Origin: Leisingera sp. ANG1
GTDB taxonomy: Bacteria > Pseudomonadota > Alphaproteobacteria > Rhodobacterales > Rhodobacteraceae
NCBI RefSeq assembly: GCF_000203975.2
Contig: NZ_AFCF02000009.1
Span: 369,552-433,551 of the forward strand
DNA: 64,000 nucleotides
Direction: 5' to 3'
The notes below the pieces were generated by a model that was not told the origin of the DNA, did no database searches, and saw only the letters and a program-made list of their open reading frames with translations. The first letter of the stretch is position 1, and each line of letters begins with the position of its first letter. Made by a program: the position numbers and the translations under genes. Of the stretch, positions 24,506 through 34,179 are shown in pieces.

Positions 24506-26092
24506 ATGACAAACGCATCCCCGATTTCCGGTGACAAATCCCGTGTATTGATTTTCGATACCACCCTGCGCGACGGCGAGCAGAGCCCCGGCGCCACCAT
24601 GACCCATGACGAGAAGCTGGAGATCGCCGAGCTTCTGGACGAGATGGGCGTGGACATCATCGAGGCCGGCTTCCCGATTGCTTCCGAAGGCGACTTTGCT
24701 GCCGTGTCAGAGATTGCCGAGCGCTCGAAAAATTCGATGATCTGCGGGCTCGCACGCGCCAATTTCAAGGATATCGACCGCTGCGCGGAAGCGGTGCGCA
24801 AGGCTGCGCAGCCGCGCATTCACACCTTCATCGGCACCTCGCCGCTGCACCGCGCCATCCCGAACCTGACGATGGATGAGATGGCGGACAAGATCCACGA
24901 GACCGTGACGCACGCCCGCAATCTGGTCGACAACGTGCAGTGGTCGCCGATGGATGCGACCCGGACCGAGTGGGACTACCTGTGCCGGGTGATCGAGATC
25001 GCCATCAAGGCGGGTGCGACCACCATCAACATCCCCGACACCGTCGGCTATACCGCACCTGCGGAAAGCGCCGACCTGATCAAGCGCCTGATTGAAACCG
25101 TGCCGGGCGCCGACGAGGTGGTCTTTGCCACCCATTGCCACAACGACCTCGGCATGGCGACCGCCAACGCGCTGGCAGCGGTGGCAGGCGGTGCGCGCCA
25201 GATCGAATGCACCATCAACGGCCTTGGCGAACGCGCAGGCAACACCGCGCTGGAAGAGGTGGTGATGGCGCTGAAGACGCGCAATGACATCATGCCCTGG
25301 TCCACCGGCATCGACACCACCAAGATCATGCATGTCTCGCGCCGGGTTTCGACCGTGTCCGGCTTTGTGGTGCAGCCGAACAAGGCGATCGTCGGCAAGA
25401 ATGCCTTTGCCCATGAAAGCGGCATCCACCAGGACGGGATGCTGAAGAACCGCGAGAACTTCGAGATCATGCGGCCCGAGGACATCGGCCTTTCGGGCAC
25501 TTCGCTGCCCCTGGGCAAGCATTCCGGCCGTGCCGCACTGCGCGACAAGCTGGAGCATCTTGGCTATGACGTGGGCGACAACCAGCTGAAGGATGTCTTT
25601 GTCCGCTTCAAGGAGCTGGCCGACCGCAAGAAAGAAGTGTTCGACGACGACCTCATCGCGCTGATGCGCATCGGCACCGACGCGGAGAACGACCACCTCA
25701 AGATTGTGTCGATGAAGGTGGTCTGCGGCACCGGCGGCCCGGCGGAATCCACCGTCGAGATGGAGATCGACGGCAAGGACGTGACCGAAACCGCCGAGGG
25801 AGACGGCCCGGTGGATGCGACCTTCAAGGCGATCCGCATGATCTATCCGAACACCGCCCGCCTGCAGCTCTACCAGGTGCATGCGGTCACCGAGGGCACC
25901 GACGCGCAGGCAACCGTCTCCGTGCGGCTGGAAGAGGACGGCAATATTGCCACCGGCGAAAGCGCCAACACCGACACGGTTGTGGCCTCGGCCAAGGCCT
26001 ATGTGAACGCGCTGAACCGCCTGATCGTGCGCCGCGGCCGGGTCGGCGAAGGTGCCGACACCAAGGAGATTTCCTACAAGGATCTCGCCTGA
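24506..26092 (+). CDS. leuA: 2-isopropylmalate synthase
   Basis: A 528-aa enzyme that condenses acetyl-CoA with 2-oxoisovalerate in the first committed step of leucine synthesis. The TIM-barrel domain carries [14 protein letters not shown] near residue 14 and the metal-binding HCHNDLGMA near 211. [16 protein letters not shown] marks the linker. The C-terminal regulatory domain (about 400-510) senses leucine for feedback inhibition. The length fits the LeuA1 type of bacteria. Besides feedback, expression is probably controlled by the leader at 24318. A bidirectional terminator follows. Confidence 0.96.
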   Translation: MTNASPISGDKSRVLIFDTTLRDGEQSPGATMTHDEKLEIAELLDEMGVDIIEAGFPIASEGDFAAVSEIAERSKNSMICGLARANFKDIDRCAEAVRKAAQPRIHTFIGTSPLHRAIPNLTMDEMADKIHETVTHARNLVDNVQWSPMDATRTEWDYLCRVIEIAIKAGATTINIPDTVGYTAPAESADLIKRLIETVPGADEVVFATHCHNDLGMATANALAAVAGGARQIECTINGLGERAGNTALEEVVMALKTRNDIMPWSTGIDTTKIMHVSRRVSTVSGFVVQPNKAIVGKNAFAHESGIHQDGMLKNRENFEIMRPEDIGLSGTSLPLGKHSGRAALRDKLEHLGYDVGDNQLKDVFVRFKELADRKKEVFDDDLIALMRIGTDAENDHLKIVSMKVVCGTGGPAESTVEMEIDGKDVTETAEGDGPVDATFKAIRMIYPNTARLQLYQVHAVTEGTDAQATVSVRLEEDGNIATGESANTDTVVASAKAYVNALNRLIVRRGRVGEGADTKEISYKDLA

Positions 26093-26112
26093 GCCAGGCT
26101 CAATTGAAAGAG

Positions 26113-26138
26113 AAAGGGCGCCCGTTGCGGCGCCCTTT
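26113..26138. terminator. bidirectional terminator after leuA
   Basis: AAAGGGCGCC (26113-26122) and GGCGCCCTTT (26129-26138) with a 6-nt loop and further T. It serves leuA and the convergent cyclase gene. Confidence 0.9.
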
Positions 26139-26149
26139 TTCGTTACAAC

Positions 26150-27892
26150 TTACTCCAGCCCGGCCTTGCGCAGCCCTTCAGTGAAATGTTCTTTGTCTTC
26201 GCTGCGGCCGTAGTGCAGCCCGGCCAGCAAAGCCTCTGCCGTGGCGTCCGGCTGCATCACCCGGATTTGCGCCACGCAGTCCTGCGCCTGCTGCACATCG
26301 CCCAGCCAGCTGTGGCAGGCGGCAACCAAGGCAGTCTGCACCGCATCCATTGATGGCAGGCGTTTGAAATCTGTCAGCGCCCGCTCATACAGGCGCGCGG
26401 TGAAATGCGCCTTGCCCAGATGGCTCCAGAAGCGGACCGGAAAATGCGGGTTGAGGCGCATCGCCTTCTCGATCCATTCCGCGCCCTCCTCCGGCCTGCC
26501 TTGCCAGGTCAAAAGCTCGCCCATCTGCACCACAACCAGATCATAGTTGGGATTGAGCGCCAGGGCGCGTTCCTGATGGTACTGCGCCTGATCGAGGTTC
26601 TCTTGCAGGATGGACACCGCCGCCATCAGCCGGTGCACATCCGCATCATTGTCATCCATCGAGGCGGCTTTCTGGATCGACTCCAGCGCCAGTTGCAGCA
26701 TCCCCTCAACATCATCGCACCAGCCATACCCCCAGGCCTGGCCGCGGATGCAACCGCGCCAGGCGTGGGCATGGGCAAACTCCGGGTCCAGCTCCGCCGC
26801 GCGGTCGATCAGCTTCATCGCCTCTGCATTGTCTTCAGCCGTGCTGCGGTGATGCAGCACCTTGGCCGCCAGCACGCATTCATAAGCCGCCAGGCTGGCG
26901 GGTTTCTTGCGCGAGACCTCATCCTGCTGCGCCGCTTCGATCCGGCCCGGCAGGGTGGCGACAATCGCCGATGTCACCTCGTCCTGAATCTCAAAGATAT
27001 CATCCAGGGTCCGGTCGTATTTCTCTGCCCAGATGTGGGAATCATTGCAGCTGTCGATCAGCTGCACCGTGATCCGGACACGGTTGCCGCCTTTACGCAC
27101 GCTGCCTTCGACGATGTAGCGGGCGCCAAGCTTCTCTGCCACTTCGCGGATGTTCACTGCCTGCCCCTTGTAGACAAATGTCGAGTTGCGGGAGATCACG
27201 AACAGCTCGTGGCGGCGGCTGAGCTCGGTCAGGATGTCCTCCGTCAGGCCGTCGGCAAAGAACTCCTGCTCCGGATCGCCGCTCATATTGGCAAAGGGCA
27301 GCACCGCGATGGAGGGTTTGACCACGGCAACCGGTTCAGCCGCACTGCTGTCCTGTTCCGGCGCGTCGGCGGCGTCTCCTTCCAAGAGCAGCCGGTAGAC
27401 CCGCACCGGCTCTGCGATATTCTTGAGCTGTTGCGGCCCCAGGTCCTCAAACTGCAAGTCATCCATGCGACGGACCTGATCGAAAACCGCGGCCGAGATG
27501 CAGACGTCGCCGGTGCCGGCAAATTGCTCCAGCCGGGCCGCCACGTTGACGCCGCCGCCGTAGATATCGCCCTCGTCAAAGATGATATCGCCAAGGTTCA
27601 CACCAATCCGGAACTGGATACGTTTGTCGGGCGCCACATCGGCGTTGCGGCGGCGCATCCTGTCCTGCACCTCAGCGGCGCAGGCCACTGCGTCGCAGAC
27701 GCTGGGAAACTCGACCAGCATCCCGTCGCCGGTGGTCTTGATGATGGAGCCGCGGTTTTTGGAGATCGCAGGGTCAATGAGTTCGATCCGGTGGGTACGA
27801 AGACGGGCCAGCGTGCCCTGCTCGTCCACGTCCATCAGGCGGCTGTAGCCAACCATATCCGCCGCCAGCACGGCGGCCAGCCTGCGTTCCAT
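26150..27892 (-). CDS. class III adenylate/guanylate cyclase with TolB-like and TPR domains
   Basis: A 580-aa soluble protein. Residues 5-165 form a class III cyclase homology domain: metal Asp D12 in AADMVGYSRLM, second metal Asp D56 in TTGDGMLVEF, and NVAARLE with the transition-state Asn and Arg. Residues 190-310 match the TolB-like (FlgO-like) segment SIAVLPFANMSGDPEQEFFA and SRNSTFVYKG. The rest consists of about five TPR-like helical pairs. All catalytic positions look intact. This architecture is common in rhizobia and roseobacters, and its signals are unknown. The substrate (ATP or GTP) was not assigned. Confidence 0.9.
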   Translation of the reverse strand: MERRLAAVLAADMVGYSRLMDVDEQGTLARLRTHRIELIDPAISKNRGSIIKTTGDGMLVEFPSVCDAVACAAEVQDRMRRRNADVAPDKRIQFRIGVNLGDIIFDEGDIYGGGVNVAARLEQFAGTGDVCISAAVFDQVRRMDDLQFEDLGPQQLKNIAEPVRVYRLLLEGDAADAPEQDSSAAEPVAVVKPSIAVLPFANMSGDPEQEFFADGLTEDILTELSRRHELFVISRNSTFVYKGQAVNIREVAEKLGARYIVEGSVRKGGNRVRITVQLIDSCNDSHIWAEKYDRTLDDIFEIQDEVTSAIVATLPGRIEAAQQDEVSRKKPASLAAYECVLAAKVLHHRSTAEDNAEAMKLIDRAAELDPEFAHAHAWRGCIRGQAWGYGWCDDVEGMLQLALESIQKAASMDDNDADVHRLMAAVSILQENLDQAQYHQERALALNPNYDLVVVQMGELLTWQGRPEEGAEWIEKAMRLNPHFPVRFWSHLGKAHFTARLYERALTDFKRLPSMDAVQTALVAACHSWLGDVQQAQDCVAQIRVMQPDATAEALLAGLHYGRSEDKEHFTEGLRKAGLE

Positions 27893-27957
27893 GTAGCGCC
27901 CTCCCTGCCGGAAAGCGTAGCGGGAAAGCGCTGGATTTCAAAGCTGTTTGCAAACCC

Positions 27958-28680
27958 TCAGCCGCGCAGGATGCGGGCTGCCAGCGCCGGTGAGAGGCGG
28001 TGGATCAGCCGCAACAGCTTCATTTGACCCACCCAGATTTCGATTTTGCCCGCCGCGGCCCCGTTCAGCAAAGCGGCGGCGGCGGTGTTGGGGCTGATCT
28101 TGCCGCGGCCGCGTCCGTCGGTCATCTGCGTCGCCGCCAGCGCCATCACGCAGTCGGTGATTTGGACCCGCAGGCCGGCATCCTCAGCCTGATAGCGCAG
28201 GGCGCGGGTGAAGCTGCGCAGGCCGGCCTTGGAGGCGCAGTAGACCGGCGCCAGCGGTTTCGGGGCCAAGGCAAGGCCGGAGGTCACATTGACTAGGAAA
28301 CTGCCCGGGGATTGAGCCAGAACCGGAAGCAGCCCGGCGGCAAGATGCATAGGGGCTGTCAGGTTCACCGCCAGTTCCTGGACGATGTCCTGGGGATCTG
28401 CCGTGCCTTTGGCAAAATCAGCGGTAATCTGAATGCCCGCGTTGTTGATCACCCCGTCCAGCCGCTGCAGCTGCAGCCCGGCAATCAGCGCAGTGCGCGC
28501 GCTGCCGTCCGTCAGGTCGCAGGCCAGCCGCTCAATACCCTCTGGCAGATCATCCAGCGCTTCGCTGCTGCAGGCCAGCGCCAGAACCTCTGCCCCCTCT
28601 GCAGCCAGCTGCAATGCCAGCGCCCGCCCGATCCCGCGGGAGGCACCGGTAACCAGGATGCGCTTGCCATCAAACCGCAT
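27958..28680 (-). CDS. short-chain dehydrogenase/reductase (DltE-like)
   Basis: A 240-aa NAD(P)-dependent oxidoreductase. Seen are the cofactor loop LVTGASRGIGRAL near residue 8, NNAG near 88, catalytic Ser in LVNVTSGLAL and the YCASKAGL active-site Tyr-Lys near 151-155. The start at 28680 (MRFDGKRI) overlaps the darcynin-family gene upstream by 11 bp, so the two form an operon. The C-terminal ALLNGAAAGKIEIWVGQMKLL resembles DltE-type SDRs. The substrate is unknown. Likely control is by the divergent TetR. Confidence 0.88.
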   Translation of the reverse strand: MRFDGKRILVTGASRGIGRALALQLAAEGAEVLALACSSEALDDLPEGIERLACDLTDGSARTALIAGLQLQRLDGVINNAGIQITADFAKGTADPQDIVQELAVNLTAPMHLAAGLLPVLAQSPGSFLVNVTSGLALAPKPLAPVYCASKAGLRSFTRALRYQAEDAGLRVQITDCVMALAATQMTDGRGRGKISPNTAAAALLNGAAAGKIEIWVGQMKLLRLIHRLSPALAARILRG

Positions 28681-28993
28681 GGGTGGCCTCAAAGCTGCGG
28701 AAGCCATTTTCATAGGCTGGAATGATCCCGGTTACCGTGAAGTAGCCCTCGGCGATCAGGGCAGTGTCCCGCAGCTGCTCGATGGCAAAATAGTAGGCCT
28801 CGGGCGTTTCCGCCTCGATCATCGCAACATCGCTGCAGTCCGCATGAAACGCCTCGGCATCAAAATGGCGCAGCGACAGCCCGTTTCGGGTGAAGGGCTC
28901 CAGCCCGGTTGCCGCCAGGCGCCCCCGCTCCTGCCGATTCAGGCGCAGCCAACTGGGGGAAGCGTGCAGCAGCAGGAATATGGTCATTTTCAT
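28670..28993 (-). CDS. darcynin family protein
   Basis: A 107-aa small cytoplasmic protein beginning MKMTIFLLLHASPSWLRL, with FDAEAFHADCSDVAMIEAET and FTVTGIIPAYENGF. These match darcynin, a small family of unknown function with a ferredoxin-like (dimeric alpha-beta barrel) look. GGAGG stands eight bases before the ATG at 28993. It is the first gene of the operon with the SDR and lies divergent from a tetR gene across a palindromic operator. Confidence 0.8.
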   Translation of the reverse strand: MKMTIFLLLHASPSWLRLNRQERGRLAATGLEPFTRNGLSLRHFDAEAFHADCSDVAMIEAETPEAYYFAIEQLRDTALIAEGYFTVTGIIPAYENGFRSFEATHAV

Positions 28994-29026
28994 CGGGGAA
29001 CCTCCGGGATGTTGCCTTTGCCGCCA

Positions 29027-29052
29027 AGAATGTGAAGAATTGCTCACATTCT
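29027..29052. promoter_or_regulatory. 26-bp palindromic operator between darcynin and tetR genes
   Basis: AGAATGTGA (29027-29035), an 8-bp spacer, and TCACATTCT (29044-29052): nine-base perfect arms. It lies in the 91-bp gap between the two divergent starts, which is the expected place for a TetR-type repressor site controlling both sides. Confidence 0.7.
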
Positions 29053-29084
29053 CAACTCGCGTTCCCGACAGGAAGTCACCCGCA

Positions 29085-29717
29085 ATGCACAGCCCAAGAA
29101 AACAAGCCCGCCAGGCCCGTTCCCGTGCCACGCAGGAGGCAATTGTGGAGGCGGCGGCTCGCATTCTGGAAAACGCGGGGCGGGAGGGATTGACCACCAA
29201 TGCGATAGCCGAGTGGGCCGGCGTCAGCATCGGGTCGCTGTATCAGTATTTTCCCAACAAGGAGGCGGTGCTGGCCGCGGTGCTGCGCAGCAAGCGGGCA
29301 GAGCTGCTGGGCTGGATGCGGGACGCCGCAAAGCGCTGCCAGAATGCGCCGCCGGAGGTTGCCTTGCGGGAACTACTGGCCGCCGGGATGCGGCACCAGT
29401 TTGAACGTCCCCGGCTGGCGATGGAGGCAGAATATGCTGAACAGCACTTGCAGCTGGCACCGGAAACCGCAGCATTGGCGCAAGAGATGGCTCAGATCGT
29501 ACTGGACACCATCCGCCGGTTTTCCCCCGCCGCCGGACCGCAGGAGGCACGCGACGTGGTGGCCATTGCCAAGGGCATGATCAACTCTGCCGCTTTTGCC
29601 GGTGAGGCTGGCGGTGCCGCGCTGGTCCAGCGGGTGGAATGCGCGATCCGGGGTTACTTGCGCGAAACCGCGTCAAACAGCGCCGAAATCCGCGCGGCTT
29701 CCTCTGCCGCTCCATAG
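29085..29717 (+). CDS. TetR-family transcriptional regulator
   Basis: A 210-aa repressor. Residues 10-60 hold the TetR helix-turn-helix: RATQEAIVEAAARILEN, then GLTTNAIAEWAGVSIGSLYQYFPNKEAVLAAVL. The C-terminal ligand domain is not assignable. ATG 29085 with AGGAAG upstream is preferred over a far-upstream in-frame start. It faces the darcynin-SDR operon across a 26-bp palindrome and presumably represses it and itself. Its last 64 bp overlap the convergent rlmJ. Confidence 0.9.
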   Translation: MHSPRKQARQARSRATQEAIVEAAARILENAGREGLTTNAIAEWAGVSIGSLYQYFPNKEAVLAAVLRSKRAELLGWMRDAAKRCQNAPPEVALRELLAAGMRHQFERPRLAMEAEYAEQHLQLAPETAALAQEMAQIVLDTIRRFSPAAGPQEARDVVAIAKGMINSAAFAGEAGGAALVQRVECAIRGYLRETASNSAEIRAASSAAP

Positions 29718-30448
29718 GGCGCGTTGACCACGAACATGCCGCTGCCGACCATCCGGTGTCCTTCGCGCACCGGCGGAAAGGACACCTCGTGGCGCAGCGC
29801 ATCTGGCAGCCCTTGGCTTTCCAGCGCCTTCAGCATCTGCTTGTGGCTGCCGTCCCGCAGGATCGGATACCAGAGCGCGATAGCGCCGACGTTCCACTTC
29901 TTGTGCAACTGGCCGATGATGCCGGGGATGCGGGCATAGTCGGATTTGATCTCGTAGCTCGGGTCGATCAGCAACAACCCGCGGCGCGGGGTTGGCGGCG
30001 CCAGCGACATGGCCAGCTCAAACCCGTCCTGCTGATGCACCTTGGCCTTCCAAGGTTTCAGCGCAGCGCGCAGAGCGGTGTTTTCCTGCGGGTGCAGCTC
30101 GGCAAAATGCAGCGAGTCGCCCGGGCGCAGCAGCGAGGCCGCAATCAGCGGCGAGCCGGGGTAAGCGGCCGCGCCATGCGCCTTGCGGGTCTCCGACAGC
30201 GCGCGGTGCAGTGGATGGTCCGCCGCCAGCCCCTGCTCTGCCAGCACCCTGGTGATGCCCTGTTCTGCCTCGCCTGTCTTCACGGCCTCGGGCGCGTCCA
30301 GCTGATAGAGACCCCGGCCCGCGTGGGTCTCGATATAGCTGACCGGTTTGTCCTTGCGGGTGAGATAGGCCAGCATCCAGGCAAGCAGCGCGTGCTTCTG
30401 GACATCGGCCAGGTTTCCGGCGTGGTAGGTGTGCTGATATGAGAGCAT
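29654..30448 (-). CDS. rlmJ: 23S rRNA (adenine(2030)-N6)-methyltransferase RlmJ
   Basis: A 264-aa SAM-dependent enzyme that methylates A2030 of 23S rRNA. The N-terminus MLSYQHTYHAGNLADVQKHA is highly conserved in RlmJ. THAGRGLYQL is the SAM loop and LLLIDPSYE contains the DPPY-like catalytic motif. The ATG at 30448 follows AGAGGGGGC. The 3' end overlaps the tetR gene tail by 64 bp on the opposite strand. Confidence 0.93.
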   Translation of the reverse strand: MLSYQHTYHAGNLADVQKHALLAWMLAYLTRKDKPVSYIETHAGRGLYQLDAPEAVKTGEAEQGITRVLAEQGLAADHPLHRALSETRKAHGAAAYPGSPLIAASLLRPGDSLHFAELHPQENTALRAALKPWKAKVHQQDGFELAMSLAPPTPRRGLLLIDPSYEIKSDYARIPGIIGQLHKKWNVGAIALWYPILRDGSHKQMLKALESQGLPDALRHEVSFPPVREGHRMVGSGMFVVNAPYGAAEEAARISALFDAVSRK

Positions 30449-30568
30449 GCGCCCCCTCTAGCCGCTATTTCCGAAGGGCGGAAGAGGCGGCGTACGCCCG
30501 GTAAACGGAATCTCAACCCCGCTGCGGCAGACTGCATCCCGACGAGATACCGCAGAATGCAGGTTCCC

Positions 30569-31366
30569 ATGCCCCTCAGAATGAGCGCCCTTGCCCTGAT
30601 CGTGACATTTCTGGCCCTGCTGCTGTGCAGCGCGGCCGCCGTCAGCGCGCAAGGCTATTCGCTGGTTGGCAATAATTTCTTCCTGCAAAAGGCCTCTGCC
30701 CCGATGCCCGGACCGGCACCTGCCCCTGCAGTCCAAGGCCCGGCACCGCAGGCCATTGCAAGCCTGCTGCCCGACACCCTGCCGGGCGCCGATCAGGGAC
30801 GCGGGGCGGTATCGCTCAACCCCGGTGCGGCAAGCCTGTTCCGCGGCCGCAGCGGCGGCGGGCTGTTCGCCCCCATCCTCAAAGCGCCACCCAGCGTCAA
30901 GCGGCTGCTGGACCTGATTGCCAGCGCCGAAGCCGGCAAGGCGCAGTATGATGCGGTGCAGTACGGGGCCACCCGCAAGCCGCCGAAAAAACCCACAGGC
31001 ATGACAATTGCCGAGATCAACGCCTGGATCGACGCCACCCCGGGACAGCCCCATGCCATCGGGCGCTATCAGTTCATCCCCGCAACGCTGCGGCGGCTGG
31101 TCAAACATCAGGGTGTGAAACCGCAGGCCCGCTTTACACCTGAGCTTCAGGATCAGCTGGCACATCAGCTGATCGAGGAAGCTGGCTATAGCGCTTTCCT
31201 GGCCGCGGAAATGCCGCGCAAGACCTTCATGCTGAACCTGGCCAAGATCTGGGCCGGGCTACCGGTCTCCAGCGGGAAATCCTATTACGAGGGTTATGCC
31301 GGCAACAGCGCCAGCCTGACCTGGGCGCATTTCAAGGCGGAGATGCAGCGGATTTTCCCGGCCTGA
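30569..31366 (+). CDS. secreted lysozyme-like (GH104-type) protein
   Basis: A 265-aa exported protein. A signal peptide (MPLRMSALALIVTFLALLL, cleavage near VSAQ) is followed by a Pro/Ala-rich linker up to about residue 90, then a lysozyme-like domain. LLDLIASAEAGKAQYDAV carries the presumed catalytic glutamate, and AIGRYQFIPATLRRLVK and LAKIWAGLPVSSGKSYYEG match the phage-lambda endolysin (GH104) plan 'GAGRYQ......NIWASLPG'. It may therefore be a lytic transglycosylase acting on peptidoglycan. The alternative ATG 30557 adds four residues. It lies next to the rod-shape operon but is separated by 231 bp. Confidence 0.7.
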   Translation: MPLRMSALALIVTFLALLLCSAAAVSAQGYSLVGNNFFLQKASAPMPGPAPAPAVQGPAPQAIASLLPDTLPGADQGRGAVSLNPGAASLFRGRSGGGLFAPILKAPPSVKRLLDLIASAEAGKAQYDAVQYGATRKPPKKPTGMTIAEINAWIDATPGQPHAIGRYQFIPATLRRLVKHQGVKPQARFTPELQDQLAHQLIEEAGYSAFLAAEMPRKTFMLNLAKIWAGLPVSSGKSYYEGYAGNSASLTWAHFKAEMQRIFPA

Positions 31367-31492
31367 GCGTTGAAACTCAGGCCACTGAGGCTGCCCCTCC
31401 GGGCGCGTCTCCCCGGCCCTGCCGGAACAGCGCGTGAACGCGGCAGGCTGACGCCGCTGGATACTGGGCGGAAAGGCGCTGTTTCACCATAA

Positions 31493-32644
<1,152 letters not shown>

Positions 32645-32708
32645 CGCCGCAGCCTGCCGGAATCGCACCAGCTGACAGGCCGGTTTCCGGGTAGCTGGAA
32701 GGAGAGAC

Positions 32709-33650
32709 GTGGCCAAGGACAAGTCACAGCGCGACGATTACGCAACCCCGCTGCGGCGTCTGCTGACAGCGGTACTGTGCTTGTGCCTGGCAGTCATCTT
32801 CATCGTCTGGCGGATTGACAGCCCGCGGGTGGAACGCTTCCGCGCGCAGGTGGTCGACACCGTCGTGCCCAGCATGGACTGGGCGATGGTGCCGGTCACC
32901 GCAACCATCAATCTGATCCGCGATTTCCAAAGCTACCAGCGGCTGGCCGAACAGAACCGCGAGCTGCGCAGCGAGCTGCGGCAGATGCGGGCCTGGAAAG
33001 AGGCGGCATTGCAGCTGGAACAGGAAAACGCGCGGCTTCTGGACCTCAACAACGTGCGGCTGGATCCGCAGCTCACATACATCACCGGAGTGGTGATGGC
33101 CGACAGCGGCTCCCCGTTCCGGCAGTCGGTGCTGCTGAATGTGGGCAACCGCGACGGGGTGCATGACGGCTGGGCCGCGATGGACGGGATCGGGCTGGTG
33201 GGCCGGATCTCCGGCACCGGGCGTAACACCGCGCGGGTGATCCTGCTGACCGATGCCGCCAGCGCCGTGCCGGCCACAATCCAGCCCTCTGGCCAGACCG
33301 CGCTGGTCACCGGCGACAACAGCGCCGCGCCGGTGCTGAGCTTTTTGGAAAACGCCGACCAAGTGCGTCCCGGCGACCGGGTGATTTCCTCCGGCGACGG
33401 CTCTGTCTTTCCGGCGGGCCTGCTGATCGGCCAGGTCGCCAAGGACCGCTCCGGCCGGATGCGCGTGCGCCTGTCCGCAGACTATGGCCGGCTGGAGTTC
33501 CTGCGTGTGCTGCGCCACCACGGCACGCAAGTGATCCAGGACCCCGGCGGGCTGGTTGGCGCTGCCCCCGGCGACCCGCAGCCGCAGCCGCGGCCGGAAA
33601 CCCTGGGGGAGGACAGCGCCGAAAGCACGGCTGAGGCGGGCAATGGCTAA
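32709..33650 (+). CDS. mreC: rod shape-determining protein MreC
   Basis: A 313-aa periplasmic scaffold anchored by one N-terminal helix (about 18-40, LLTAVLCLCLAVIFIVW). A coiled coil (about 78-115, RLAEQNRELRSELRQMRAWK) and two beta domains follow, and the proline-rich, acidic C-terminal tail (PQPQPRPETLGEDSAEST) is disordered. It starts with GTG 32709 after GGAAGGAGAG. It activates PBP2/RodA. Its end overlaps mreD by eight bases. Confidence 0.95.
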   Translation: MAKDKSQRDDYATPLRRLLTAVLCLCLAVIFIVWRIDSPRVERFRAQVVDTVVPSMDWAMVPVTATINLIRDFQSYQRLAEQNRELRSELRQMRAWKEAALQLEQENARLLDLNNVRLDPQLTYITGVVMADSGSPFRQSVLLNVGNRDGVHDGWAAMDGIGLVGRISGTGRNTARVILLTDAASAVPATIQPSGQTALVTGDNSAAPVLSFLENADQVRPGDRVISSGDGSVFPAGLLIGQVAKDRSGRMRVRLSADYGRLEFLRVLRHHGTQVIQDPGGLVGAAPGDPQPQPRPETLGEDSAESTAEAGNG

Positions 33651-34179
33651 CACCTCGCCCGCCCGGATCTGGACGATGCGCGCAGCCTTTCCGGCGCTGG
33701 CGCTCTTGATCATGTTTTTCCACTTGCTGCCGCTGGAAACCGAACCGCGGTTCTGGTCACCCCCGGATCTGCTGCTGGCACTGGCCATGGCCTGGAGCCT
33801 GCGCCGCCCGGATTATGTGCCTGCGCTTTCCATCGGGCTGGTGATGCTGCTGGCGGATCTGCTGTTCCACCGCCCGCCTGGGCTGCTGGCACTGCTGACG
33901 GTGCTGGGCTGCGGCTTTCTCAAAGGCCGCGCGGCACCCCACCGCGAGAGCACTTTTGCCAGCGAGTGGCTGGCCGTTGCCCTGGTGCTGACCGGGATTG
34001 CGACGCTGAACCGGCTGATCCTGACTCTGTTCGGAGTGGAACAGGCGCAGCTGAGCCTGACGGTTATACAGGTTGTGATGACTATCGCCGCCTATCCGCT
34101 GGCGGTTTGGGCCAGCCAGTCTATTCTGGGGGTGCGCAAACTGTCCCCATCTGAAGCCGAAACCCTGGTGAACCGCTGA
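33643..34179 (+). CDS. mreD: rod shape-determining protein MreD
   Basis: A 178-aa inner-membrane protein with five or six helices. Recognisable sequence: RFWSPPDLLLALAMAWSLRR and the motif HRPPGLLALLTVLGCGFLK. It links MreC with PBP2/RodA in the elongasome. The start at 33643 lies within mreC (overlap eight bases), and the stop TGA shares one base with the mrdA ATG. Confidence 0.93.
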   Translation: MANTSPARIWTMRAAFPALALLIMFFHLLPLETEPRFWSPPDLLLALAMAWSLRRPDYVPALSIGLVMLLADLLFHRPPGLLALLTVLGCGFLKGRAAPHRESTFASEWLAVALVLTGIATLNRLILTLFGVEQAQLSLTVIQVVMTIAAYPLAVWASQSILGVRKLSPSEAETLVNR

